The position numbers and the translations under genes are program-made. This document shows, piece by piece, positions 10,806 through 23,000 of a stretch of 64,000 bases of DNA. Position 1 is the stretch's first letter. Each line of letters starts with the position of its first letter. Below the pieces are notes generated by a model. That model ran no database searches and had not been told where the DNA came from. It saw nothing but the letters and a program-made list of their open reading frames with translations. Origin of the DNA: Chelydra serpentina (lineage: Eukaryota > Chordata > Testudines > Chelydridae); contig JBAIAC010000004.1 of NCBI GenBank assembly GCA_037349315.1, positions 33,235,001 through 33,299,000 on the forward strand. The letters are read 5' to 3'.

Positions 10806-12675
10806 AACACATAGCTAACCCTTTAATTACTATGCCTTTTAAATAATGGGTCAAATCTTTAAAGAGATGAACTATTGCCATCCTCACCATGAACATTTCT
10901 TTAAAAAAAAAAATCAACTGTTATGAAATAGGAAAATTGTACATTACCTACACAAGGCATATAAAAAGGAACTATCTGAAAACATAAGAACTGAGGGGGA
11001 GTTTTCTATTTATAATACCACAGAAGAGACACCATCATCATCAGGTTTTGGAAGACACAATATATTTTATTCCACTTATGTTTCTTTGCTTTTATTGTCA
11101 TAAATGTGACAATGCATTTTACGTGTGAACTATCTTTTTTTTAATATAATGAAAAAAGTTGTTGTAGCTATTTTAATCCATCCATTGAAATGCTCCTGAG
11201 CAAAGCAAAACTAAATTCTGAGGCTAAAGCATTCAGATAGACTCAGATTTGGCTTGTGGACATGGACACACAAGTGAGGAAATACATTAGTAGCCTTTTT
11301 GGCACTTATCTGCAATAAGATGTAGAGAGGTTTAAGTACTCTCCCCTCCAACAGAACAGCTAAAGTGACAAGTCCACATTTAAACTGTGCAAGCCAGTAA
11401 TTCACATTTAAAGAACAAGCCCGACTGCAGTTATGAGCACAAAAACATAACTTTAAAAACCTGCTTCTGTTTTCTTCAATTTGAAAAATTATACTGATTT
11501 TTTAATAGTCTAAATACATTCATTCCCAGGCTAAGTAGTTATACAGTAATTCATATGATTTTAACCACACACAACCAAGTTATAAATCCCTGAAATATGG
11601 ATTTATTATAGGAATACTGACAAAAACTTCAGAGATATAAAGACACTCTGATATAGCATTTGTATCTCAACATTAAGTATTTAAACACCGGGGCATTGGC
11701 AGATGTATCATTCCAACTGTTTCACACTATTACCACCTCCTAGGACCATCTTGTTTAAATAGAATTCACAACAGTTCCCAATTACTTACAAGGATAATTT
11801 TTTTACATCACAAACATTTAATGTCTTAACTTGTATTCCAAGACTTTTGGAAAGGAGTTAATCTTTCTGAGCCTCACAGGACCTGAACACACTCCCGGCA
11901 ATGATATCCTTGCTTAACTTCAAGAACTCATTTCATGTTTTGCTTCTTCCAACAGTTTAAGGCACCCACATAGCAGTTTTTGTTCTTCCTTAGAACTTTT
12001 TCTGGTGCATCCTCATCTCACATACCTTATGACCCTTGCTCTGTCAATGCATTCTGGGGCTGCTGAAATAACTCTCAAAGGACTTGGCACTGCTTCTCTG
12101 CAGGAGATATAGGGTAATTTCCAAACAAAAGGCACTGTGTTGTGGATGAAGTTAGAAGTACCAGCAAATACAGAATGTGTGGCTTTCATACTTGGGAGAC
12201 AATGTTGTAGACTGCACACATGAGCTGGACTTATGCAAAGGTCTTTTTTCTAAAAGGCCTGAAAAATGCTTAGGACAGCTATAGTATGTATGTGTGGACA
12301 CGAGCCATTGTATAAGCATAGCAAGCTCAAAGTGTTTCAATGTCTTTTGCAATGCTTCTTCACTTGGACAGAGCCATAAAAGAAGTGTAAATCTACAGTA
12401 TAAAGTGACCCCTATAAGATTGCTCATGGGATAGCATTGGCTATCATTGTCTCCTGCACTTGAACAGTAGGTATATCTAGAAAGAGTAGTAATATTTTTC
12501 TATTGTAGAACAACAAGAACATGGAGACACTACTATTTTCCCACCTTTTGTCTACTGTAAATTAGTTACTGAAGCCAGGAAAAAAGTTACATCAGATACG
12601 AGTTTTCCTTGTCTTTCCTGAGCCTGGATAGAACGTGTGCAAAACAGTTATCACTTCCCTGAGGCAAAGATCTTC
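10806..12675. other. Intergenic or extended DCUN1D5 3' UTR, no coding feature
   Basis: AT-rich, low-repeat sequence. On the minus strand it could be a distal 3' UTR of DCUN1D5, because a canonical AATAAA lies at 10,310-10,315, but nothing in the sequence proves transcription. Confidence 0.3.
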
Positions 12676-12798
12676 AAGTCAAATCTAGCGTAGTCCCTGC
12701 CCCAAGGAGCACACTATATTTTTTATTTTTTGCATTTACAGCATTTGGCACAATGGGGCCTTGATCGCTGATTGGAGTTGTGTGGTTCTACTACAGTA
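12676..12798 (-). repeat. Old amniote interspersed repeat
   Basis: Reads GTCCCTGCCCCAAGGAGC, then CAGCATTTGGCACAATGGGG, CTTGATC and ATAATATAATAAGG. The same repeat is on the opposite strand at 58,545-58,700 (ATTTGTATTACAGTAG…ATTGTGCTAGCTGCTAGACAA…CTCACAATCTA). Confidence 0.5.
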
Positions 12799-13039
12799 TA
12801 AGTAATAATATAATAAGGCAGGAGTCACAAATGCTTCATTCCCTCACTCATCCCAGACTTGCACATTTTCTCATTAAATTCCTCTCTCTCTTCTTCACGA
12901 GTATGTCAAGAATTCAATGTGGCATCCATCTTCACTGATAGGAAAGTATAGTGATACCAACCCCCCAGATTTAAATGCTGTGAGCTGGTATCAGATGCCA
13001 AAATGAGGCAATGGAAAGCAGTTATAGGGATCAATACAG

Positions 13040-13130
13040 GAATAACTGGGGGAAATGTAATGGCTTGCGATATACAGGAGGTCAAATTAGATGATCTAAT
13101 GGTCCCTTCTGGCCTTAAACTATCAAAAAA
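13040..13130 (+). repeat. CR1-type tail
   Basis: Block CTTGCGATATACAGGAGGTC, AGATGATCTAATGGTCCCTT, CTGGCCTTAAACTAT. It is the 3' end of an old CR1 family, ending about 650 bases downstream of the DCUN1D5 polyadenylation signal. Confidence 0.55.
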
Positions 13131-13784
13131 GCCTTCAGGGAGCAAGGGTTAAGAGGATGACCTTTGTGAATGCGTCTAGTCCAATGTATAAGAACCTACA
13201 TTTGCCTTGTAGCCAAGTCATCAGGTGTTCCCAGCTTTCCCATTTCAAATATAAATTGCACTTTTCACTCAAAGCAATCCAGAGACTAAACTGTGGTAAG
13301 AATGTCCAGCTGCCTTGTTGTACCAAACAGTATTAACGTTAGTACCATTTGATACACAAGTGACTATTTTCTAGCCATACAGCATATGGAGCCATGCACA
13401 TACAACTTTTTAAAAATGGCCGTGCCTTTAAATGATACAGCCCTGACTGAGCAGTGGAGAAAAATGAATTGTTAAGGCCTGTCTCTCCACCTGGAGATGA
13501 ATATTGTGGCACAACCCATGTCTGATACTAGTATGCAAACTAATAAAATACTACCTGGAGCTGAAGATCAACAGTCATTCCTTCTAACTTGTATCACACA
13601 AGACAATCATACCATCAGCAAACTACAGTGCCAGTTAAGAACATTTAAAAACCCCCACACAACTCATAGCAAAGGTCATTTCTGAGAAAGAAAAATCTTA
13701 AAAGTTTTGAATTTCAAAAATGGACACCACACTCACACTCAACGGACATCCTTCACTTTTAGGCCTTTGTCACAAATCTGGATC

Positions 13785-13790
13785 TTTATT
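13785..13790 (-). terminator. DCUN1D5: Candidate DCUN1D5 polyadenylation signal AATAAA
   Basis: An AATAAA hexamer on the minus strand, 240 bases after the DCUN1D5 stop. It is the first canonical hexamer I find downstream. Longer alternative 3' ends are possible, because a further AATAAA lies at 10,310-10,315. Confidence 0.5.
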
Positions 13791-14029
13791 GTTCTGAAAT
13801 AAATGCTATAAACATAAGACTCAAAAACAAACTCCAACTTTCAGTCTCAGAAGACGTGTGGTTCAATGCCCATATCACATGTAACAAGAAAACTTCCTTT
13901 AAAAAAAAAAGGAAAAAAAAAATCACTGTAAAGTCTTTCATAAGCATGAAAATGCAACCCTTGGTTTTGTCTCATTAGTTTGTATAGAGGTGGGCATCAA
14001 AAAATTCTGCATTTTCTTCAAAGTTCTTG

Positions 14030-14085
14030 CTATGACACTTGACGAACTTTTTGCCACTCAACAAATTCATCAAGGAGAACGGGCC
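14030..14085 (-). CDS. DCUN1D5: DCUN1D5 coding exon 8 and stop
   Basis: The acceptor TTCCAG|GGC completes a tryptophan codon. It encodes [18 protein letters not shown] and a TAG stop (14,030-14,032). The human end is QTS, so only the penultimate residue differs. Confidence 0.96.
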
Positions 14086-17000
14086 CTGGAAATAGCAATG
14101 TTCAAAGTTACAAGATGCAAAGCCTTTAAAAAATATTTTTTAGTCTCCTCTTGAACTATAAAAGCTAAATCCTTTAGTCTAGATAGTTATAGTGTTCAGT
14201 GTCAATTATTATGATCAAATGTTTATGAAGAATTTAAGATGACTAAAATTATGCCACACCAAAAACAGATGAATGAGAGTTGTATTTGGGGGCTGGAGAA
14301 GGTGAAGTTTTGTTTGTTTGTTTTTTAAAATAAAGCATTTGACAATTTAAGTAGTAAGATGATATTAAATTAACATCTTAATAGAGCTATACAACAACCC
14401 AGGCTAAAGAATTCCCTTTTGCTAAAGATTTCAAAAGTGCATGCAATTGTCTAGAATAAGGAGCAATATGAAATGCCTTATTCAATAAAAGTGTAATATA
14501 CTTGACTGTACTTTAGCTCTGGCTGGAAGAAAACCACAGATCACTCCCTAAGGATGGGAAACTATGTTGCTTCAGTTTAACTGGAGCCCAGCATTCATTG
14601 GCTCAAAAGAGAGGTTGTGTTCAAACCCGGGGCGTTATGGAACAAATGAACACAATGGATCAGATCCTCAGCTCCTGTAAATTGGCACAGCTCTGTGGGC
14701 TTCAAGGGAGCTACACCAATTAACAACTGCTGATGATCTGGCCTGTTGCTTGTAAGCCATCAGGCCAGTTTTAATTTAGATTTATTCTAAATTATATTTT
14801 GTACTTTAAAGTAAAGTTTCCTTTCATGGAACTTAAATTTATTCCTCCACTCTGGGAACTGGGAATATTGAAACTACACTTGAATAAACAATGTTATGAA
14901 CACTTACATGCACCATCTTCATCGTAGTTGCTAAGATCTGCATGCACAGTTCTGCTGAATTCTAACACATTGTACCACTGATCCTTGTTCATAACTCTAT
15001 ACTTTGATTGCTAAGAAAAACAACAAATATTTAATCAGAGAATCTGATAAAAATATTTCTTTAATTTTTAGTATTTCTAGAGTTATCTTGAGTTATTTCC
15101 CGATGTACACAATTCCATTACTGGATACTAACATCCATTATTTCATCAATTCACAAGATACCATTTTGATGGGTATCTCAGGGCATAGAACACCAGCTGA
15201 AAAAACAAACAGAAGATTAGGAGTGGGGAGGGGGAGAATATATTCTGCAACCCTCTGCAGAAGCCAGGGAGTTTCTCTGAGGAAACTGGTTGTGAATAGT
15301 GGCTGTTATTGGGAAGCTTGGACAAAAGGGTGTGTTTTACATCTTGCCCTGAATCAAATTCAACAAGGGACTCTCCTTCCCTCCAGGCTATGAGCTAAAG
15401 TAGAGTCCACAAAGATACTCACTTTGGGTCATGTAGTGGATTAAGTGGTAGAGAGGCACATTTAATTCCAAGTTTACCTTTTCGATATGAGAAGAAAGAA
15501 ATTTCAGCTACTTATATTACAGCTCCCTTTGGCTTGGGAGGATGCAGAGGATAGGAAAAACAAGTTCTCCTTTGAGATATACAGAAGCTATTACTCTTTC
15601 ATAAATGTGTCAATCAAGGTGAAATGGAGGAGCAATATAGCTGTACCCTCACACACAGAAGTGCACAAGCCTCAAAACCTCTTCTTACAGAAGCACACTG
15701 TAATGTCACCCTCCAGACAGCTGAGAGAATTTATTTTAAAAAACAATAATAGAGTACATACCTCCAAGTACTGATAAAATACTGAGAACAGTGGCCATGT
15801 TCTTCCAAGCAGAAGCGCTAACATAGATTTTGCAGTATCAATATCAAGACTTCGCTGGTCTTTATCCTAAAATTACAAAGAAAGGAGCACTTAGGAAAAA
15901 TTGATAAAGGAACTTGTACTCAAATGTTCTAATGATCAGCTAGACTTACCCTTGCAAAATCAAAGGCATATCTGTAGATATTCTTAAAGGATGAAATGTC
16001 ATTCAGTTGTGACCGCAAAAAATCAAACTTACTCTGTAACTTTTCTGTGCAGTCACACCTTAAACAAAACCAAACAAAGAATGTTAAATAAAAAATAATA
16101 ATTAAAAAAACCCTATATACAAGGGTCAAGTTTGCTCCTATTATAAACATGCTTGCAGAGGGTAATATAGACCTGTTTTTCGGAAGTGTTCACCATCACA
16201 AGTCACTGACGTTAGGGATGCTCAGGCCATGTAAACAGACTTTCGTTTACCAGGTATACATTTTAAATTCTCTTCTTGTACTTTTCAAAGTACAACCTTT
16301 TCAATTACTAAGCACCAGATTCTGCCAGCTTACTTGTGTTTAGTAGTACCTTGCTCTGAAAGTATTTCAAGCCTGATGGAGTAAGGTACTGTTCAGTGTC
16401 AGTAAGTGCAGCAAAATCTAGCTGTAAGTAAAGACCCTATGCTGCACATCTTGCATATACAACATTTTCATTAGTTATACATATGTAAGAGTTGCAGGAT
16501 TGCTCAAGCACTATGCAAAATATCCTAGAGCCTTTTATATAACTTAACTGAAAGTTGAGAGCAAATACCACAGCATGAACTGCTCAGTGCCCATTAAACT
16601 GGGACTGGCAGAAAAAGTGGTTCACAAATTACAGAACAGAATTTACAAGTATAAAAATTATTGCTCATGAAATTGGCTCTGTTAAAAATAGCTTTGGGAA
16701 TATTTTTCTTAGCATGGCTCTTAAAAAAAAAAAAAAAAGTATATCGGCTAGATTCATCAACACTGGCACAGAATGGGTCATTTTCACCTGTTCCCTACAG
16801 AGGGATTCACTTCAAAGAAGAGCAGTTGGTTATATTAACGCTGCACTCCATTGGGGTTCTATTGCAGGGGTTATACATGAAAGAGAGGCCATTAGGAGTC
16901 TAGCAGTGCATGTTGCTGAGATGATGCGCCTCCTTCCCAACCAGCATCTCCTACTTTGGGTTGTGTTGGCTCACTCTATGCCTCCTAGGGGAAGAATACT

Positions 17001-20000
17001 GCTGACATTTTGCTCTGTCACAACTTCTGCCTGGCAGACTTTTTGCTGCTGGTGGAGGGCACTAGCAACTACACAAAATGGCACAGACCCTGGGCCAAAT
17101 CTACAGAGTGCAGAGAAAATCAGTGCTCAGTAAATAATAAAATAATTAGCTAATTAGATTGCACATACACATTATAAAAACTAGTTAACTTCAACCCTGC
17201 CTTATTTGTTTTGTAAAATATGATGAATCCCTACATAAATAATAACAAGATCTAAATTAGTTCCGTTTTTATTTATCCTCCCAAGACAGCCTGAACCATG
17301 TATTTGTCTCAAGTATCAGAGGGGTAGCCGTGTTAGTCTGGATCTGTAGAAGCGACAAAGGGTCCTGTGGCACCTTATAGACTAACAGATAGGCTGACCA
17401 TACGTACCGTTTTAAACGGGACAGTACCGTTTTTTCATATTTCCCGACCGTCCCGTCGTTTTAATATAAATGTCAATTTTGTCCCGTTTTTAATAAACTA
17501 TATATAGTTTTTATTTTTTTGTAAAAAACTGAACGCTGGTTTGTTGCGGCTGCCCCTCGTCTCCCCGCCGAGCTGCTGAGTGGGGAGACAAAGGGCAGCT
17601 TGTTGCGGCTGCCCCTCGTCTCCCCGCCGAGCAGCTGAGTGGGGAGACGAGGGGCAGCTTGTTGCGGCTGCCCCTCGTCTCCCCGCCGAGCAGCTGAGTG
17701 GGGAGACGAGGGGCAGCTTGTTGCGGCTGCCCCTCGTCTCCCCGCCGAGCAGCTGAGTGGGGAGACGAGGGGCAGCTTGTTGCGGCTGCCCCTCGTCTCC
17801 CCGCCGAGCAGCTGAGTGGGGAGACGAGGGGCAGCTTGTTGCGGCTGCCCCTCGTCTCCCCGCCGAGCAGCTGAGTGGGGAGACGAGGGGCAGCTTGTTG
17901 CGGCTGCCCCTCGTCTCCCCGCCGAGCAGCTGAGTGGGGAGACGAGGGGCAGCTTGTTGCGGCTGCCCCTCGTCTCCCCGCCGAGCAGCTGAGTGGGGAG
18001 ACGAGGGGCAGCTTGTTGCGGCTGCCCCTCGTCTCCCCACCGAGCTGCTGAGCGGGGATAGAAGGGGCGGCTTGTTGCGGCTTCTCCTTGTCTCCCCGTC
18101 CTGTTTTTGCCATCCCAATGTCCCGTTTTTGTCTCAAGGAAATATGGTCAGCCTACTAACAGAGGTATTGGAGCATAAGCTTTCGTGGGTGAATACCCAC
18201 TTCATCGGATGCAAGCAGTGGAAATGTCCAGGGGCATATATAAATGTGCAGGGAAGACTTAGGCTAGAGATAACGAGGTTAGCACAACCAGGGAGGGTGA
18301 AGCCCTCTTCTAGCAGCTGAGGTGTGAAGCTTATGCTCCAATACCTCTGTTAGTCTATAGGTGCCACAGGACCCTTTGTTGCATGTATTTGTCAACTTTC
18401 ACTCTGGGCACTTGTTCCTAAATTTGAATAAAGTATAGTTAAATTTAAAAAACCAAGATGCATACATAACAAGCATGTCTCTTTCATTGTTGGAACCTCT
18501 GTCCTGACATTAACTGAAATAAAAAAGTGTTTGCAATACATGTAGGTATGCAATATGTAAGTCAATAGAATGCCAGGAATGAGTGGTACTTTGATTTCTA
18601 TTTTGGGGGGTCTACTTAAGGCAGACTCCACATAGAAAATGCCATAATAGATTAATCATTATCCATTGGGCCCAATGTCCTGCCTTTAGTGATACCTGAT
18701 GTGTCAGAGGAAAGTAGACACCTTGCACGGAGATGAGAACCTGGATTTTTGGACAAAAGCAGTCTGTCATCAAGTTCTCATTGGTTACTTACCTACCAGA
18801 TTTTTTAACAAAAGAACAAAAAACAAAGCTTTATGCTAGTGCGTCCAGTACTCCCACAAAACGAAATACCACCACCCATATCATAACACTCCAAAGCTTA
18901 AATGGTACTGACAGATATATGCTTTATTTGAACCATTTTTTTCCATCTGCAAGGGAGAGAGAAGGCCTCTCTGCAGCTCCCACCTCCAATTGTACCATGG
19001 TTGATTCAACTGAGCAGAAGTGCACTGAGGACTAAATCCATGTTGCCTATTTCTTCAGTCATGTAAAGAAGCAGTCCCTTCAACTTCTTCCAAATTATTA
19101 GCGGACAACTTATAAAGTGGTAGAAGATGACAGAACAAGGAGTAATGGTCTCAAGTTGCAGAGGGGGAGGTTTAGGTTGGATATTAGGAAAAACTTTTTC
19201 ACTAGTAGAGTGGTGAAGCACTGGAATGGGTTACCTAGGGAGGTGGTGGAATCTCCTTCCTTAGAGGTTTTTAAGGTCAGGCTTGACAAAGCCCTGGCTG
19301 GGATGATTTAGTTGGGGTTGGTCCTGCTTTGAGCAGGGGGTCGGACTAGATGACCTCCTGAGGTCCCTTCCAACCCTGAGATTTTATGATTCTATGAAAG
19401 TGCCTCAGACCACGGACACAGTACAGCTGCAGTGGGAGTAGCAAAGAAGCACATCTTTGTCGCAGTAGAGGTCCCACAATGTGAGATGATCAACTGAATG
19501 AAATAACTGGTGGAAGGTTTCATTTACATTAAACGTATTGCTTTCTGTTGGGCTATAGAAGAAGGGAAGGAGAGGTGATGATAGGGAGGAAGTAAGCAGG
19601 AAGGAAAGTTAAATGATGCTCATAAGAACATAAGAATCATCATAATGGGTCAGACCTATTGTCCATCTAGCCCAGTACCCTGTCTTCAGACAGTGGCTCT
19701 GTGCCAGATGCTTCAGAGGGAATGAACAGAAGAGAGCAATTGATCCATCTTCTGTCATCCAATCCTAGCATCTGGCAGTTGGAAGTTAAGGGGCACACAG
19801 AGCATGGGGTTGTCTCGTTGAACCATCTTGACTAATATCTATTGATGTACCTATCCTCCATGAACTTATCTAATTTTTTTTAAACCGGTTTTAATTCATT
19901 TTTTCCACACCATTCATGATGTTATAGAGGTCTATCATATCACCCCTTAGTCATCTCTTCTCTAGGCTGAAGAGTTCCTGTCTTTTTTCATCCCTACTCA

Positions 20001-23000
20001 TATGGAAGCTGTTCTATACCCCAATCATTTTTTGGAATGACCAGAACTGCACACAGTATTCAAGGTGTGAGTGTATCATGGATTTATGGCATGATTATAT
20101 TTTCTGTCTCCTTTCCTAATGGCTCCTAACATGCTCTTAGCTTTATTGGACTGCTGATGCACACTGAGCGGATGTTTTTAAAGATCTATCCACAATGACT
20201 CCAAGATCTCTTTCTTGAGTGGTAACAGCTAATTTAGACCCCATCATGTTGTAAGTACAGTTGGATTATGTTTTCTAATGTGCATTACTTTGCACTTAAC
20301 ATTGAATTTCCTCTGCCATTTTGTTGCCCAATCACCCACTTTTGTGAGATTCCTTTGTAACTCTTTGGAGTCAACTTTGGATTTAACTATCTTGAGTAAT
20401 TTGTATCATCTGCAAACTTTGCCATCTCACTATTTACCTACTTTTCCAGATCATTTATGAATCTGTTGAACAGTTCAGGTTCCAGTACTGATCCTTGCAG
20501 GATGCCACTATTTATCATTTTCCATTGTGAAAACTGACCATTTATTCCTACTCTTTGTATCCTTTTAACCAATTACTGATCCATGAGAGGGCCTTCCCTC
20601 TTATCCCAACTGCTTAGTTTGTTTAAGAGCCTTCGGCGCAGGACCGTCAAACACTTTCTGAAAGTCCAAGATCAACTAGATCACCATTTTCCACGTGCTT
20701 GACGACACAGTCAAAGAATTCTAATAGATTGGTAAGGCATGATTTCCCTTTATAAAAGCCATGTTAACTCTTCCTCAACATATTTTGTTCCTCTGGGTCT
20801 GATTGTTCAGTTCTTTACTATAGTTTTAACCAATTTGTTTGGTAATGAAATTAGTCTTACTGGGCTGTAATTGCCAGGATTTCCTCTAGAGCCTTTAAAA
20901 AAAATCAGTTTTACATTAGCTATCTTCCAATCATCTGGTACAGAGACTGATTTAAGCGATAAGTTACGTATCACAGTTAGTAGTTCTGACTACCACCTGG
21001 TCCTGGTGACTTCTTATTGTTTTATTTATAAAGGAAAAAAGGAGAACCAACGATTCAAAGGAAAGGAGTTGTCAATAAGTTTCCGTTAAAACAACAATCA
21101 AAGTATTAAAAAAGGGAAGAAATAAAATAGCTATGGTTAAAAACAGAGAAAAGAGAGAGTTAAAAAGGGTGACAGTTACATTTGGAATTAATTTTAATTA
21201 AAATCCCAGATTTAAAGTCCTCCTCTTCCATAGAATCATAGAATCTCAGGGTTGGAAGGGACCTCAGTAGGTCATCTAGTCCAACCCCCTGCTCAAAGCA
21301 GGACCAACCCCAACTAAATCATCCCAGCCAGGGCTTTGTCAAGCCTGACCTTAAAACCTCTAAGGAAGGAGATTCCACCACCTCTCTAGGTAACCCATTC
21401 CAGTGCTTCACCACCCTACTAGTGAAAAAGTTTTCCTAATATCCAACCTTAATCTCCCCCTCTACAACTTGAGACCATTACTCCTTGTTCTGTCATCTTC
21501 TACCACTGAGAACAGTCTAGATCCATTCTCTTTGGAACCCCCTTTCAGGTAGTTGAAAGCAGCTATCAAATCACCCCTCATTCTTCTCTTCTGCAGGCTA
21601 AACAATCCCAGTTCCCTCAGCCTTTCCTCATAAGTCATGTGCTCCAGCCCCCTAATCATTTTTGTTGCCCTCCGCTGGACTCTTTCCAATTTATCCACAT
21701 CCTTTTTGTAGTGTGGGGCCTAAAACCGGACACAGTACTCCAAATGAGGTCTCACCAGTGCCGAATAGAGGGGAATAATCACGTCCCTCGATCTGCTGGA
21801 AATGCCCCTACTTATACAACCCAAAATACCGTTAGCCTTCTTGGCAACAAGGGCACACTGTTGACTCATTCAGCTTTTTGTCCACTGTAACCCCTAGGTC
21901 CTTTTCTGCAGAACTGCTGCCCAGTCATTCGGTCCGTAGTCTGTAGCAGTGCATGGGATTCTTCCATCCTAAGTGCAGGACTCTGCACTTGTCCTTGTTG
22001 AAACTCATCATATTTCTTTTGGCCCAATCCTCTAATTTGTCTAGGTCCCTCTGTATCCTATCTCTACCCTCCAGCGTATCAACCACTCCTCCCAGTTTAG
22101 TGTCATCTGCAAACTTGCTAAGGGTGCAGTCCACACCATCCTCCAGGTCGTTGATGAAGATATTGAACAAAACCGGCCCCAGCACCGACCCTTGGGGCAC
22201 TCCACTTGATACCGGCTGCCAACTAGACATGGAGCCATTGATCACTACCCGTTGAGCACGACCATCCAGCCAGTTTTCTAGCCACCTTAGCGTCCATTCA
22301 TCCAGCCCATACTTCTTAAACTTGCTGGCAAGAACACTGTGGGAGACTGTATCAAAAGCTTTGCTAAAGTCAAGAAATAGCACATCCACTGCTTTCCCCT
22401 CATCCACAGAGCCGGTTATCTCATCATAGAAGGCAATTAGGTTAGTCAGGCATGACTTGCCCTTGGTGAATCCATGCTGACTGTTCCTGATCACTTTCCC
22501 CTCCTTTAAGTGGTTCAGAATTGATTCCTTGAGGACCTGTTCTATGATTTTTCCAGGGACTGAGGTGAGACTGACTGGCCTGTAATTCCCGGGATCTTCC
22601 TTCTTCCCTTTTTTAAAGATGGGCACTACATTAGCTTTTTTCCAGTCATCCGGGACCTCCCCCGATTGTCATGATTTGTCAAAGATAATGGCCAATGGCT
22701 CTGCAATCACATCGGCCAACTCCTTTAGCACCCTCGGATGCAGTGCATCCGGCCCCATGGACTTGTGCTCGTCCAGCTTTTCTAAATAGTCCCGAACTAC
22801 TTCTTTCTCCACAGAGGCCTGGTCACCTCCTCCCCATACCGTGCTGCGGAGTGCAGCCGCCTGGGAGCTGACCTTGTCTGTGAAGACAGAGGCAAAAAAA
22901 GCATTGAGTACACTAGCTTTCTCCACATCCTCTGTCACTAGGTTCCCTCCCTCATTCAGCAAGGGGCCCACACTTTCCTTGACTTTCTTCTTGTTGCTCA

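Larger units (their letters stand above)
17309..18381 (-). mobile_element. Palindromic retroposon-like element with 12-bp TSD, split by a hAT insertion
   Basis: CATGTATTTGTC occurs at 17,297-17,308 and again at 18,382-18,393. Between them the left arm (GTATCAGAGGGGTAGCCGTG … ACAAAGGGTCCTGTGGCACC) is mirrored by a right arm (18,318-18,381). Without the 774 bases of the nested insertion it would be about 300 bp. It belongs to the same structural class as 24,141-24,695, 37,579-37,669 and 40,874-40,974. A long TSD and one constant end (…CTGATAC read on the minus strand) suggest target-primed retroposition. Confidence 0.65.

Noticed and set aside
1..13780. Search for a matrix metalloproteinase gene, the usual neighbour of DCUN1D5 in mammals
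   Set aside because: No zinc-binding HExxH-type exon or hemopexin-like exon is readable in the first 13.8 kb on either strand.
17538..18098. CRISPR-like array
   Set aside because: Units are contiguous with no unique spacers, the host is a vertebrate, and the array lies within a hAT-like element.
17498..18137. Two overlapping minus-strand open frames of about 207 codons with a repeated Arg/Gly-rich pattern
   Set aside because: They are translations of the 59-bp tandem array. The unit length is not a multiple of three, so frames cycle, and nothing outside the array is coding.
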